Source: Bisporella sp. PMI_857 (Eukaryota; Ascomycota; Leotiomycetes; Helotiales; Helotiaceae). Taken from it: 27,417 nucleotides of DNA. The position numbers were made by a program, and so were the translations under genes. Below the pieces are notes generated by a model, which worked only from the letters and a program-made list of their open reading frames with translations, was not told where the DNA came from and did no database searches. Below are positions 1 to 10,010 of the stretch, one piece after another (position 1 is the first letter of the stretch; the number at the start of each line of letters is the position of its first letter). Location of the stretch: assembly GCA_021307315.1 (NCBI GenBank), contig JAJSPD010000194.1:1-27417 (forward strand). Direction: 5' to 3'.

Positions 1-316
1 TTAACTGACTAACCCGGCAGACTTGATCCGCAAGGTAGATCCTGCGAAGCCACAGTCACCTTCAAGGATCCGGATTTTCTCCCTATTCATTATTCGTTTG
101 CTACGCAGTCTTGCATGGCCTATCAAAATGCACAGTTCACACTCCCAAATGGTGTCCCGAATGGAGAAGCTTCCATTTTGTGGTTAGTACTCCGTTATAT
201 ATATAGTGAAAAATTCGTTCGCGTGAAACAAATGGAGAAAAAGAACTAAAATAGAAACACAAAAGGAGATGTGCTGGGCGAGATCCTACTTGTAATAGTG
301 CAATCATCAGTAACAG
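1..316. other. Stretch without a recognised gene
   Basis: No coding frame of convincing length or composition is seen. There is an AT-rich run with a TATA-like ATATATATAG near 198-207, but no gene start that it clearly serves. Confidence 0.4.
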
Positions 317-652
317 TCAACCTGACCCGAAAATTGACCAGCACTCTCGCAATGGCCAATTAACTTGTATTCTCCCTGTTGCAACAGAAACCACTCTCTT
401 TACATCAATCGGCGTATCTACCACTATCGTCGAGACTTTATTTAGCACAATCCTGTCTTCCTCAAGCGTAATGAATGATGGACCCACAAAAATGACCACA
501 CCAGCCAGTCCAGTGCCTGCCATAACCCCAGTAGATGAGAAAACATCCTGGAAGCCAACATCGTTCGCGACCACGGTCACTGTTTCTACGTGTGCCCCGT
601 CCCCCTCTATATGAAAGATAAAGTAAAGCGGCTGAGGTTTGAACAGATCCAT
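317..652 (-). CDS. Hypothetical protein, 111 aa
   Basis: A single-exon minus-strand frame starts at an ATG (652) and ends at 317. It is rich in valine, alternates hydrophobic and polar residues in a way that suggests beta strands (around residues 22-75), and has no signal peptide or transmembrane helix that I can see. I do not recognise the family. It could be a real small gene, the last exon of a longer gene, or a fragment; nothing in the flanks (no clear splice acceptor upstream) settles this. A mobile inverted-repeat element lies just beyond its start (759-1005). Low confidence rests on amino-acid composition alone. Confidence 0.33.
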   Translation of the reverse strand: MDLFKPQPLYFIFHIEGDGAHVETVTVVANDVGFQDVFSSTGVMAGTGLAGVVIFVGPSFITLEEDRIVLNKVSTIVVDTPIDVKRVVSVATGRIQVNWPLRECWSIFGSG

Positions 653-758
653 GCTGTTGCAGATGTTTGAGGTGGTGATCCTTACGATTTGACATTATGT
701 CTCAATTTAGTCAAGTTTGACATTAGTTCAATTTAGCTATAGTAGAATGCAAGGGCTA

Positions 759-1005
759 ACGTCCCTCCCTGTGTAGCGAAACACCCTGCGTGCCGAAACA
801 GACCAATGAAATTGAATAAATTTCGAGCTTAATAGATTGTTATATTAAAAGAAATAGTCTAAAAAATATATTACTAATTTTAAATATGAATACTTTCTAT
901 TGTGGTTGGTTTAAAAGAGATATTACAAAAGAAAAAATCTAAATCCTTGCGATTTTATTGGTCGGTTTCGGCACGCAGGGTGTTTCGCTACGCAGGGAGC
1001 GACGT
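759..1005. mobile_element. MITE-like inverted-repeat element with TA target site
   Basis: About 247 bp bounded by long terminal inverted repeats. The left end reads ACGTCCCTCCCTGTGTAGCG and continues about 30 bases more (759 to about 812). The right end (about 953-1005) is its near-perfect inverse, ending in CGACGT. The dinucleotide TA stands at both borders (757-758 and 1006-1007), as in Tc1/mariner-type insertions. The interior is AT-rich and has no transposase frame, so it would be non-autonomous. Related termini occur near 22704-22737 and 26631-26675. Confidence 0.75.
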
Positions 1006-1309
1006 TATAAGAATAGAATGCCATTTATATTTCCACGTTCAATTTGTTGAGCTTTACCCGTCTTTAATTAGCCGCTGGGATGTGATGAATAGCTAAGCGC
1101 TTCTGCTTCTCTGAAGTCCTGAGTTCATATACCGAAATGTTCAAGTACAAGATTTCAAGTACAAAATCTATTTCACATGATCTCAGTAATAAGAAACACG
1201 CTTCTGGATCCGTGCAACCAACAGTTTGGACCTCCATGAGATATATGTGCCATATATATCCTCTCATCTGGTTGCAACAGAAGATTCTGTATGCACTGCC
1301 GAAGTTACA

Positions 1310-2044
1310 ATGTTCATGCCAAGATACGAAGCACCACCAGCATACATGCAGTCAGAAGTTCACGGCAACTCTCAAGTTTACCCTCAGCGAACACTCTTTC
1401 ATCACCACGCAATGCCATTCAACCAGGCTGGAGATGACACCCAACATGATGCTACGCCAAGCCAGGTAGACCCCAGCGACGTTCATCAAACACAGATCGA
1501 CTATTTCACCAGAAGTCTTGATGAAGAAATAGCACGTCACAACGAAACTCGTGTGCGTCTTAATTCCATCTTGAACATGTGCCTCCATTGGGAACGCCTA
1601 CTATGTCAGGAGAAAGCAAAGTCACTGAATCTCGCGGTTACAAATGATGCTCTTCAGCTGCGACTTCAGGAAACAACTGTAAAATTGTGCTCTTTTGAAG
1701 CTCAACTAGACTCCATCAAAGAGGATGTGGAAAGGAGAAACGCCGAGTCACAGTTGCTTAGCGATACTGCCACCAATGTAAGCTCCTTTCTCTAACTTGA
1801 TCCCTAACCTAACATTTACCAGACCGCCGAGAAAGAACACACTCCCTCTGTATCCGAATATGTATCCTTGGTTCTGAGTCCGTCCATGGAATCGTCCACC
1901 CAGTCACATAAGAGGCGATATGTTTCACCAGTCGATGAGGAACGCTCAACTCGAATGCGATATTCGACTCCCCCACAAACCAATTTTAGCCAAGATACAT
2001 CAGCCCGGATGGCAGGAGAAGGCCTTGACCGGATAGAATGGTGA
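1310..2044 (+). CDS. Two-exon coiled-coil hypothetical protein, 229 aa
   Basis: Exon 1 is 1310-1777, the intron 1778-1822 (45 nt, donor GTAAGC, branch CTAAC, acceptor CAG) and exon 2 1823-2044; the join is in phase 0. The start is the first ATG in the open frame; a second ATG two codons later is equally possible. Residues 1-60 are low in structure and rich in Gln, His and Pro. Residues about 64-150 form a charged heptad-like helix, probably a coiled coil. The tail has a basic KRRY patch with several Ser/Thr-Pro sites, which could be a nuclear localisation signal. I do not recognise the family. The next minus-strand frame (2128-2496) converges on it with an 83-base gap. Confidence 0.6.
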
Positions 2045-2127
2045 TCAGATTTAGTGTCTTGTCTTTCATGGATAATTTTGTTCGTCGTTACCGTTTTGGA
2101 GCGAGGGAGTACGCTCCAAGTTGTTGG

Positions 2128-2496
2128 CTATGCAATTGATTCATTATCTGTAGCTCTATTGATACATTGTTGTGTTGTCTCCAATTGAAGTCCTTGATTT
2201 ACCAATTTCTCCATTATCAATTCAAATGCTGTATCATTCAAACAGCTTTCCATCCATCCTAACCCTTTCGCTAGATTCTGACGCCAATTTTGAGTCTGAA
2301 CAAGCTGCATCAGAGTGTTGATTAAGTATGACAGTGCATATTGAGAAGATCCACCATAGTTCAAGAACAGCTTCGCATCTTGAAGAGTGCTTGACATCGA
2401 ATACGAGATTTCGTGATCGATACATTTCCGTGTAGGAGGGCGGTCTTCTTCAAGCAGTTTGACTATTATACCGAATACTTGACAATACCCATTCAT
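2128..2496 (-). CDS. Hypothetical protein, 122 aa
   Basis: A single open minus-strand frame starts at an ATG (2496; no upstream exon seen). The product is predicted to be mostly helical, with leucine-rich stretches around residues 45-70 and 85-105, no membrane segment and no motif I can name. Its composition (balanced charge, Trp, Tyr and Asn at normal levels) resembles coding sequence rather than a shadow frame, and no competing plus-strand gene covers it. It may be a short lineage-specific gene or the remnant of a larger one. It converges with the coiled-coil gene at 1310-2044. Confidence 0.38.
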   Translation of the reverse strand: MNGYCQVFGIIVKLLEEDRPPTRKCIDHEISYSMSSTLQDAKLFLNYGGSSQYALSYLINTLMQLVQTQNWRQNLAKGLGWMESCLNDTAFELIMEKLVNQGLQLETTQQCINRATDNESIA

Positions 2497-3024
2497 TACC
2501 CTAATACTTTACCTCATTGAGCGTTTAAGGAGAAGCGGAATATGGTCCAGATCATTATATACATCCATGTCCAGGAAAGTTGCTTGCCCGGAGTCGTCCT
2601 CGCGACACCGTACTTGTTCGAAAACAGCGAGTGTCCGTGGCAGGAAATCTCGGTGGATGGACCCGTAGCCTTCTCTCTATCTCAGAGCCTATATGGTTAT
2701 AGATTATCTTCCCACTTACGAATTAAGAGCCATTTCATTCTTGGTGAGATAAAGCCTTGGATACAAGCACCACAAGTACAGAACGCAGACATTGCGGTGG
2801 ATTCAATATGTACCTAAGATATGTATGAGAAACTGTGGATAAACATTTTTTATCATTTGGACACATACACGAAGAGATATAGCATTTCCGAAGCTGTGAT
2901 CTCAGAATAAGGGAACACGATATCGGAAATAATAAAGTCGCCTGATTCGTGACTTTTAACTACACCAAGAGCCTTGAAATATATTACCGCAGCATCGTAG
3001 CACCATACTACAGTAGTACTTGAA
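2497..3024. other. Intergenic stretch upstream of the F-box gene
   Basis: It holds a 91-codon plus-strand frame (2542-2817) with no protein-like features, then AT-rich sequence that probably contains the F-box gene promoter. No repeat or RNA gene recognised. Confidence 0.35.
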
Positions 3025-4158
3025 ATGAAAGTGCCATTAGAGATTCTCAACGAGATAGCATCATATCTTTCTTCAAGAGATCTTGCTAATTTTCGACTTG
3101 CAAGCTTTAGATGCGCACAAGCTGGGCGGTCCGTTATACCCAGGAACGGAATATCTGTTCTTAGCACTTTCGATTCTTTACAGCAGCTCAGAGAATTCGT
3201 GACGTATTCTACCATCCCAACTTTTACTAGGCATATTCGATTCTTTTATGGCGAGTGGCCGCAATGTGCTCGAAAAGAGTGGGAGATGCACCCTCTACTG
3301 TTCGGCGGCAATGATAGATCGAAACTCTACCACCCAACAGCGGATGAAGCATTTGCTTGCTATATGGACTTTATGAATAAGGAAAAAAGTCGAAGAATTC
3401 ACAGTGACGTGGAGACAATTCACTATGCATTATCCTTACTGTCGAATCTTCGGACGGTCGATATCTGCCATATTCAAGTGTTTGCGCGGCATCCTTCTAA
3501 TAATCGTCAATACTACAATCTTCAGAAAAAGATATGGATAGCTCCGTTTGTTGACGTGAATATCGCGCCAGCGGTGCAGCAGTTTCTATTAGCTCTTGGA
3601 AGTGGATTCTGTAACATTCAGAGCCTCAGCATCCAAGGTCGGTTTGATCCTTCCTACTTGACACTTCGTTTGGCGGAATATAGCAATATACGTAAACTTC
3701 ATATATCCTCTCTCATATTGCGCCAAACCGATGGAGTAGCAATACAATTCTTACAAGCATTTCCTCTACTTGTCGATTTATCTCTAGAAACTGATATCGA
3801 GGATTCGGTGATTCCAAGGATATTAAAAACCTTGTATTGGCCATACTTAAGGACTGTATTTCTTGGTAACATATGGGCATCAGAAGAAGACCTCTTTCAA
3901 TTTTTTAGGCGACATAATATTAAACTAAAACATTTCGCGATAGAGAATGCTGCGTTAACTGCTGGGTCATGGAAAGGTTTGTTCGGTCAAATCAGAGGCT
4001 TGAAGCCCCAAACATTGCTCCATATCGGAGGAGAGCTGTACGGCAGGAGAAGTAAAGACAGCCTAAGCATCGACAAAACGGTAGCAAGGAAGATTCAAGA
4101 ATTTATGAAGAGCACAGAGGCACAGTGGCCATTTGGCTCGCCTAAGCATATACAATGA
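3025..4158 (+). CDS. F-box protein with LRR-like repeats, 377 aa
   Basis: Single-exon gene starting at the first ATG of the frame. Residues about 3-43 match an F-box: a VPLEILNEIASYL start, then a second helix with LANFRLASFRC. F-box proteins bind Skp1 and bring substrates to SCF ubiquitin ligases. The rest has irregular leucine-rich units such as LRTVDICHIQVF, IRKLHISSLIL, LLVDLSLETDI and LRTVFLGNIW, as expected of an LRR-type substrate-binding region. No signal peptide or membrane helix is visible. The length suits the large, fast-diverging fungal F-box families, whose targets are usually unknown. Its neighbours give no clue to the substrate. The frame is intact and the stop is followed by an AT-rich 3' region. 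Confidence 0.82.
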   Translation: MKVPLEILNEIASYLSSRDLANFRLASFRCAQAGRSVIPRNGISVLSTFDSLQQLREFVTYSTIPTFTRHIRFFYGEWPQCARKEWEMHPLLFGGNDRSKLYHPTADEAFACYMDFMNKEKSRRIHSDVETIHYALSLLSNLRTVDICHIQVFARHPSNNRQYYNLQKKIWIAPFVDVNIAPAVQQFLLALGSGFCNIQSLSIQGRFDPSYLTLRLAEYSNIRKLHISSLILRQTDGVAIQFLQAFPLLVDLSLETDIEDSVIPRILKTLYWPYLRTVFLGNIWASEEDLFQFFRRHNIKLKHFAIENAALTAGSWKGLFGQIRGLKPQTLLHIGGELYGRRSKDSLSIDKTVARKIQEFMKSTEAQWPFGSPKHIQ

Positions 4159-5345
4159 AGGATAATTTTTGATTATTACAGCTTTTATTGACTTATGTAA
4201 GGATACTCTCTGACGACACTCTCTTGCTCTTTGGCTTATCCTAGGTATCATTCATAAAATATCTTGTCACAAGGGCATTTTCTTTCCTCTTAGTATTGGA
4301 TATCTCTAGAATTGTTGTCCTCTCAGATTTATTAAGACTTTGATAAAGCCAAACTTCAGCACTTTTTCCCGTCTTAACCAGACTGGTACGTCGACCAAAT
4401 ATTCGATGGAGATAGCATCTCAAACTTTGATTCGGTCTCATCTCTCTTGTTCATATTAGTCAAGTAAATTTCTGCTAAAGGAGCAAACTCACAGACTTTC
4501 GTGATGCATTATGGCCGACATGACTCAAAGGGAATCATGGGCCGAGCCATCTTGTGAAAGTAACAACAATGATTGCTGGGTTCTTGCGATCTATGTTTGA
4601 TTTCCTACATTCTAGTGCCTCTGTTTTCTGAGTTGATATTCTCAGACAAGTTTAAATTGCCTTACTTTTTGTTTTGGAGTTCTTGTCCCTGAATCTCAAG
4701 TAATCTAACCCAGCAAACTCGGACCATATACTTGGAATGGGTTGGCATTACGTCAGAAACGCGTTGCCCCAAGCTTAAAATAGATCGTTGATATTTCGAA
4801 GATTCTGGAACAGGAATCTCAAATCATAAGACGCAGATCTGAAATTCCGGATCGATGTTGTTGACAATGAGAACTGCGGTTTTTGAGCGCTCGCTTCCAG
4901 AAGCCTGTTCTGGGCAACAAAATGCATTGCGCCAATCATCAACGGACACACCCCTCCTTTCCCATACATATATCAATCCTATTTGTTGCGCCAGTTCACC
5001 CATGTCTTCTGATCTCGACTAGAATGGCCTGAGTGTCACCCTTTTCATATATGAGAACATCAATTTAGTATCTCAGATCTAAGTTATATGATGCGAGTTG
5101 CTGGGGTCTCTATGTTCTATTCATAGCTCAGACAAGGGGTCTCTAGGCTAACATAAGTAGGAGTAGATAATCAGTTTCTCAGCGTATACTTCCATAATTT
5201 AAAATTCTGATATTGCATAGGCACCACCAAAACATCGATAATATACTCTTCCTGCTTGCGGTATTCTACGAATTCTGGAAGGTTCACAAAAGCCTCCTAC
5301 ATCTGCTTGAAACTAAGAAAAATAGAATTTGGAGGTACTTTTGAC
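4159..5345. other. Gene-free stretch with one dispersed repeat
   Basis: No convincing gene. Short minus-strand frames at 4063-4441 look random. A copy of the dispersed repeat lies at about 4771-4975; the rest is unremarkable AT-rich sequence. Confidence 0.4.
4771..4975 (+). repeat. Dispersed repeat, copy R1
   Basis: It begins AAGCTTAAAATAGATCG, carries the core GAAATTCCGGATCGATG (4841-4857), then a GCGCTCGCTTCCAGAAGCC block and a CATTGCGCCAATCATC segment, ending near CCTTTCCCATA. The same ordered blocks recur near 8.3-8.8, 9.3-9.75, 16.06-16.35, 16.7-17.4 and 22.75-23.2 kb. No coding capacity is seen. Confidence 0.65.
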
Positions 5346-5771
5346 ATGATCATTCCCAACACAGCCGTCCGGCCATACAGCCGTCAACACAGGCGACGGG
5401 AGAGGCCAGGTTCGAGGAAGCGGCGAACCTTAGCACGGCCCTCTCTGACATACAATTTTAAACAAGGCATTGCCGATTCCCACAACTCGACAATCCATTT
5501 ACCTCCAGAAGGTTCGCTAATGCTACAACAAGCCTTCGACAAATATCGGGCTCCTTGTGAAGCCCTTGCCTGCAGAGCAGAAGAGAAAGTCTGTGATGGA
5601 GAAAAGGAAGCTATCACTAAAGCTTGGGCCGACATGGATATGATGGAGAAGCAGAAAGAGCAGCTGCGTATGTTTGGAGGTGAAGGGGCCGACGACGATG
5701 ACAGTCTAATCGAGCCTATGAAGCGAGTCCTCTTCGATCTTTTTGGAGATATCGATTTTGGATATCCGTAG
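5346..5771 (+). CDS. Hypothetical protein with basic N terminus and acidic C terminus, 141 aa
   Basis: The open frame extends upstream of 5346, but the first ATG is at 5346-5348, so that start is chosen. Residues about 9-30 are strongly basic (runs of Arg with Lys), resembling a nuclear or nucleic-acid-binding signal. The middle is helical and rich in Ala, Glu and Lys. The C-terminal 30 residues are acidic, with a DDDD run, and end in a hydrophobic FDLFGDIDFGY segment. No known domain is recognised. The minus-strand frame covering the same bases is longer but rich in Ser and Cys and looks like an antisense shadow. The gene converges on the coiled-coil gene at 5992-7078. Confidence 0.45.
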   Translation: MIIPNTAVRPYSRQHRRRERPGSRKRRTLARPSLTYNFKQGIADSHNSTIHLPPEGSLMLQQAFDKYRAPCEALACRAEEKVCDGEKEAITKAWADMDMMEKQKEQLRMFGGEGADDDDSLIEPMKRVLFDLFGDIDFGYP

Positions 5772-5991
5772 CTTCTCTGGGCCATCCGTATCATCTTTTC
5801 TTTACCTTCCTGGCCGAGGGGTACTACTTCTTCCGCTCCATGTTGCCATACATATTGTAATCGCCCGACCAGACTTGACAGCATCTCTTGGAGGAAAAAA
5901 AAACTTTCGAGAGCGCAGCTCCAGAGTATATATCTGCCTTTGCGCAGCCGGATCTTCACCCCATCACAGGCCCTTGATCTGCCCCAAATTG

Positions 5992-7078
5992 TTAATCTCT
6001 TGCTCTTATTCCTGCGGTCTGTGGCCCTTGCGAACTCTGTTTCGCCTGCATACCACTTGGGCTTCTGTTGTTAGCTTCATCAAATGTAGGCGACTCATTA
6101 GGCACTGTCGGGCTACCATCTGGATGTGACACAGAAGGGGATCTTGATTGCTGGTTTTGCAATTTCTTTAGTCGTGCTCTTATAACTGTCGACGTATCTC
6201 CATATTCGAGCCTTGTTTCGTTCGATTTAGGAGAGTCGGACTTGGGTTCCGGGAAAAGCTGGGAGAGAGTAAGGGTTGGTTTGGGAGCTACTGGGGAACC
6301 TCGAAATTGTGGTTTTGGTCGCTTTGCATCCTTTCCGATCTCATCTCGTTGCACCTGTGGCCGCTTCTCGATGACTCGAGGCTGCTGTTGATATTTTAAA
6401 GCACCTTCGTAAAACTCGGCGAAATTTTCCTCAACTAGGCCAAGTACTGCTGCAACCTTTTCGACCGCCCGAGATGGATATTGCTGAACTGCATCTTCAA
6501 GAGACAGAGCAGATAGTGCCGAATCCGAATCAGCGTCATCCAATTCTACATCACTCATGTCACTTTCTGCATACTGTTCAGAGTTTGTCTTATCCCAATG
6601 TTGGTAGTCGTCGATGTCGTAGAACTTAACAAGGGAGATCAGATAATAAACTATTATTCATGTGTTAGCTATGATGAAATCAAGATTTCCTCGCCAGCTG
6701 ATACTAACTATTCTTTCTGGTTGGGTTACGTTTTAGCCTCCAGAATTCGCCAGCATTTCTAGGGAAATATAAAGGCTCTTCATATCCTTTACCAGGAACA
6801 AACTTTCCAATAGTTTCGATCTTCTCCCACGGACGAGATTTCGTTGCATTCATTCTAACTCTCTCCATGCGCTCGAGGCGGACTCCAAAGTCTCCTAAAC
6901 GGCCTTCAACGTCTCCTAGATTCGCCTTCACCTGGCTGAGCTCGACTTGTAGGGTCTCGGTGCCTTCGTCGATTTTGGTGTGCAGTGTCATAAATTCTTT
7001 TCGAAGATCTTTATCTTGCTTTGCTCGATAATTCCTGTAGTCATCATACGTGATAACGCTTGATTCAGTTTCAGACAT
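5992..7078 (-). CDS. Two-exon coiled-coil protein, 342 aa
   Basis: Exon 1 is 7078-6709 and exon 2 is 6650-5992. The intron is 6708-6651 (58 nt), with donor GTTAGT, a perfect CTAAC branch site and acceptor TAG. The join is phase 1 and gives KNIYYLISLVKFYDI. Residues about 15-85 form a charged coiled coil; next come a YFPRNAGEFWRLK segment and, across the splice, a LVKFYDIDDYQHW segment. The remaining 190 residues are low complexity, with an acidic DSDSALSALSLEDA region and many Ser and Pro. I recall similar small coiled-coil, FP..FW then FY..YW proteins as recurrent hypothetical families in leotiomycetes; the function is unknown. Joining the two frames is supported by both splice consensus and the continuous hydrophobic motif. 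Confidence 0.72.
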
Positions 7079-7328
7079 AGTTATAGAATAAATGGATAAA
7101 TTGAGGTGGAGAAGGATGATGGATGAAGTGCAATTGATTTCAAGCTTAGGATGTGCTGTAATATCTTAGCGCCGAGCTTGTTGACTCATTGCGGTGGCAA
7201 GAGCCGCCAGATGCGGGGCTGAGATAACGACTTCACGTGATGCTCGGATCATCAGGATGTGGGTGTTGGCCAAGGCTTGACGACGGGGCCTAATCTTTCG
7301 CCGTCATATTAATGCCTTTCAACCGCAA

Positions 7329-8179
7329 ATGTGCTCAGATGGAGATAAAGAAGATGCAACCGATAACATTCGAAGGATACATACGTGCCTACCACATACT
7401 ACTCTCAAAACCACTCCGCCTCAGGACGCAAGACTCTTCACTAGTCTGAGAAACAAACCGTGCCCGACGTTATTGAAGCCTTGGACGGACTTTCCAGTAC
7501 TGCAGCAGCAACTTTTCGAAAGATATTACGAGCACATACTACAAGGCGCAGAACTTATCCGTTGAGCGACCGATAACACAAATCACATTGAATCTTCACC
7601 AAATAGAAGGGGCCGATATTTTTCTTTTCATTAAGGAGGATGAGCCATATATATTCTATTGTCATTTTTCAGAACCCAACATTGAAGCCGAAACGTAGGG
7701 CGAAGTCATCATCTTACTTTGGCGCTAGAAGATACACTATCTCAGTTCGATTCTCAAGATACGCCTTCCCAAGAAGATGTTGATTTTAAGACCCTAGGTC
7801 TGCCGGCTAGCGTCTTGTACAAAAGAGAAATGGAGCGACAGATGTAGTACCAGAGGAATCAGATAGAGCAGCAAATGGAGCAACAAAGAGAGGATGCGAA
7901 AGTACAGCGCGATCAGATGGAGCGGCAGATGGCACAACAGCGAGAACTGATGGAACGGCAGATCGAGCACAGAAGGAAGTGATATCACTGCTTAAGCCCG
8001 AAATGGCGTAACATAAGCTTAGGTATACCTCTTCGGCCTGACCCCTGTGCACCAATCTGGATCAGGCTTATCCTCTCTACCTACAGCGAGTGTTGAACGC
8101 TTTTCAATACAGCATCCTATTATTTGGCACCTCCCTGTTATGCTATCTAAAAGTTCATCGAAAGATTCCAAGTGAGTAA
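7329..8179 (+). pseudogene. Decayed coiled-coil protein gene
   Basis: Protein-like plus-strand reading continues across this stretch but only by changing frame and crossing stops. It opens at the ATG at 7329. The frame slips at the TGA near 7563 into one with a conserved-looking ITLNLHQIEGADIFLFIKED segment. It then meets a TAG near 7697, shifts again near 7715, and meets another TAG near 7846 inside a heptad-rich run of Gln, Arg, Met and Glu (about 7825-7980). A further shift leads to a last segment with a hydrophobic helix that ends at a TAA (8177-8179). Several independent lesions argue for a dead gene rather than introns. The family is not recognised; the Gln/Met/Arg/Glu repeat suggests a long coiled coil. 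Confidence 0.5.
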
Positions 8180-8340
8180 CTAGTAGGTGGTACCGCAGAT
8201 ACTATCCCAAATTTTAAAAATGAACTTCATGATTTAAAATCTTTATTTTTAAAAAGCTGAGTTACTATTTTCTAAGAATAAAACAATGTCAAGCACCTCC
8301 AGCTTAGAGATCCTTTGCTTTAACTATAAATAGAATGTTT

Positions 8341-8830
8341 AATATTCCAGTAACTCGCAACTCATATCTGAAATTCCGAATTGATGCTTCTGTATTTGAG
8401 GAAAGTGGCAGTAAGCGCGTGCTCCCGGAAGGCTGTTCCGGGCGACGCTTCGTCCTTTCGTACAGACTGGATAAAGTAGGCGGCAGCTAGCGAGAGATTG
8501 TCCAAGCAAGCCCCATAATCAACATCCAATCAATCGTGAGGCTGATGTCGTGCAAAGAGCGTTTTTAGTTTAAAATAGAAAGTTGGTATCTCGAAGATCC
8601 GAGAACAGAGCATATAAATTTCAGATTTGAAATTCCGGATCGATGTCATACATGTGGCCATTAAGCGCTCGCATCCGGAAGCCCGTTCCCGGCAACAAAC
8701 GCCAAAGGCATTGCGCCAATCATCAATAACCGCCGTTGTCAAATACAAAAGCATCAATCTGAAAATCCATATTTGGAATTTACGATTTGAGATGTTCTGT
8801 TCTCAGGTTTTTGAAATGCCAGCATTTCTA
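8341..8830 (+). repeat. Dispersed repeat, composite copy R2
   Basis: Two tandem partial units are seen, one around 8360-8450 and one around 8565-8760. Both carry the GAAATTCCG core (the second reads GAAATTCCGGATCGATG) and a CCGGAAG block. The segment between them (about 8450-8575) is the reverse complement of a block at about 17060-17190, so units have been joined in different orientations. The 3' part (about 8722-8830) recurs at about 9418-9530. Confidence 0.6.
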
Positions 8831-8883
8831 TTTTTAGATGGTGATAACGCATTTTGGTTAGTTAAGTTACTGATATGTATAAT

Positions 8884-9114
8884 GTACCTGACCACATAGC
8901 TGGCCACATCATCAACTTGGCCGCGCAAAAACACACTAAAAATCACGATTTTGGCATGCTTGTATCTCAACTATTAATTGTAATAGTCTCAGCCTTCATT
9001 TATGTATAAGAATCACAGTTAAATCGTTATAGTTTTATAAAGTTAAGTTCGTGATTTTTTGGTGTGTTTTTGCGCGGCCAGGTTGATGATGTGGCCAGCT
9101 AAGTGATCAGGTAC
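8884..9114. mobile_element. MITE-like element with about 65-bp terminal inverted repeats
   Basis: The left end reads GTACCTGACCACATAGCTGG and continues to about 8948. The right end, from about 9050 to 9114, is its inverse with only a few mismatches, ending CAGGTAC. Both arms contain GGCCGCGCAAAAACACAC or its complement. The border sequence GTAC is palindromic, so the target duplication could be TA or the whole GTAC. The AT-rich 100-bp core has no coding capacity and includes a small palindrome near ACTATTAATTGTAATAGT. The element sits within repeat-rich DNA between copies R2 and R3. Confidence 0.8.
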
Positions 9115-9289
9115 GTTATTTGAGAGGTCCTGATTTTGAATCTCCCCCACATCTAATCTCTGCCCAAGCCCATTAGTCGTGCAAGATTATGAATAACTTA
9201 GTAAATCTAAAACTTGGTCTGGTGATTTTAAAAAAGTTAAAAATAGGGTGCAATGTCCGCTGTTGAGCATGGGCTCAGAATGTGTGAAG

Positions 9290-9760
9290 CATTTCAATAT
9301 CCTAGGATTCCGAAATGCACAGTCGAACGGCGCGTAAATTGGCGCAATGACATACCTCGGTAATAATGGGAACGGAGGGTGTTCTCGCTTATGATTGGTT
9401 CAATGCACCAGCTTACCATCAATAACCACCGTTGTCAAATATGAAGCACCAATCCAATAATCCAGGTCTGGAATTTACGATTTGAGATGTTCTGATTCGC
9501 GAATCTTCGAAACACCAACAATCTATCTATCGTGCAAAAGGGCGTTGTTAGCTTAAAATAGAAAATTGGTATCTCTAAAATACGAGCACAAGACATACAA
9601 AACTCAGAACTGAAATTCCGGATTGATGATTTTATATATAACGGCGGATATCAAGCGCGCTTCCGGAAGGCTATTCCAGGTGATGGCCACCTTATGCATT
9701 AAACCAATCATAAGCGAGCACACCTTTCCCATATATTACCGAGCTCTATTACTTATTCAG
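9290..9760 (+). repeat. Dispersed repeat, copy R3
   Basis: It contains the GTTAGCTTAAAATAGAAAA block (about 9548-9566), a GAAATTCCGGATTGATG core and a CTTCCGGAAGGCTATTCC block, preceded by the ATCAATAACC(A/G)CCGTTGTCAAATA segment that is also found at 8722. The outer sequence (TATGATTGGTTCAATG and the TTTCCCATA end) recurs near 16.97 and 22.78 kb. Non-coding. Confidence 0.6.
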
Positions 9761-10010
9761 TTTTAAAAACCATCAGACCAAGTTTTATATTTGCGACTCA
9801 TGATCTAAGATCACCGTTCTCCGTTCCTCGAGAAATCGGTACTATTCTTGTGTTGCATATTTTGAATGTGGCGGCGCTTAACATAATAGTCCGCTGTAAC
9901 ATGGAATGTATGTTGGAACTGGCGGGAGCGTCATAGAGCCGAGTTTATACCAGCAATGAGGATCTTTAGAGTAGAACCCAGGGCAGTAATGTAAAAACAG
10001 TTTTGATCGT
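9761..10010. other. Non-coding stretch between repeat R3 and the deaminase pseudogene
   Basis: No open frame or motif of note; probably 3' flank of the decayed deaminase gene. Confidence 0.3.

Noticed and set aside
5384..5959. 191-codon minus-strand frame opposite the gene at 5346-5771
   Set aside because: Its product is rich in Ser, Cys and Arg with no domain, and it mirrors the plus-strand frame, whose composition is more protein-like; treated as an antisense shadow.
7794..8055. Leu-rich and Ala/Ser-rich minus-strand frames, briefly considered membrane proteins
   Set aside because: They are the antisense of the Gln/Arg/Glu heptad region on the plus strand.
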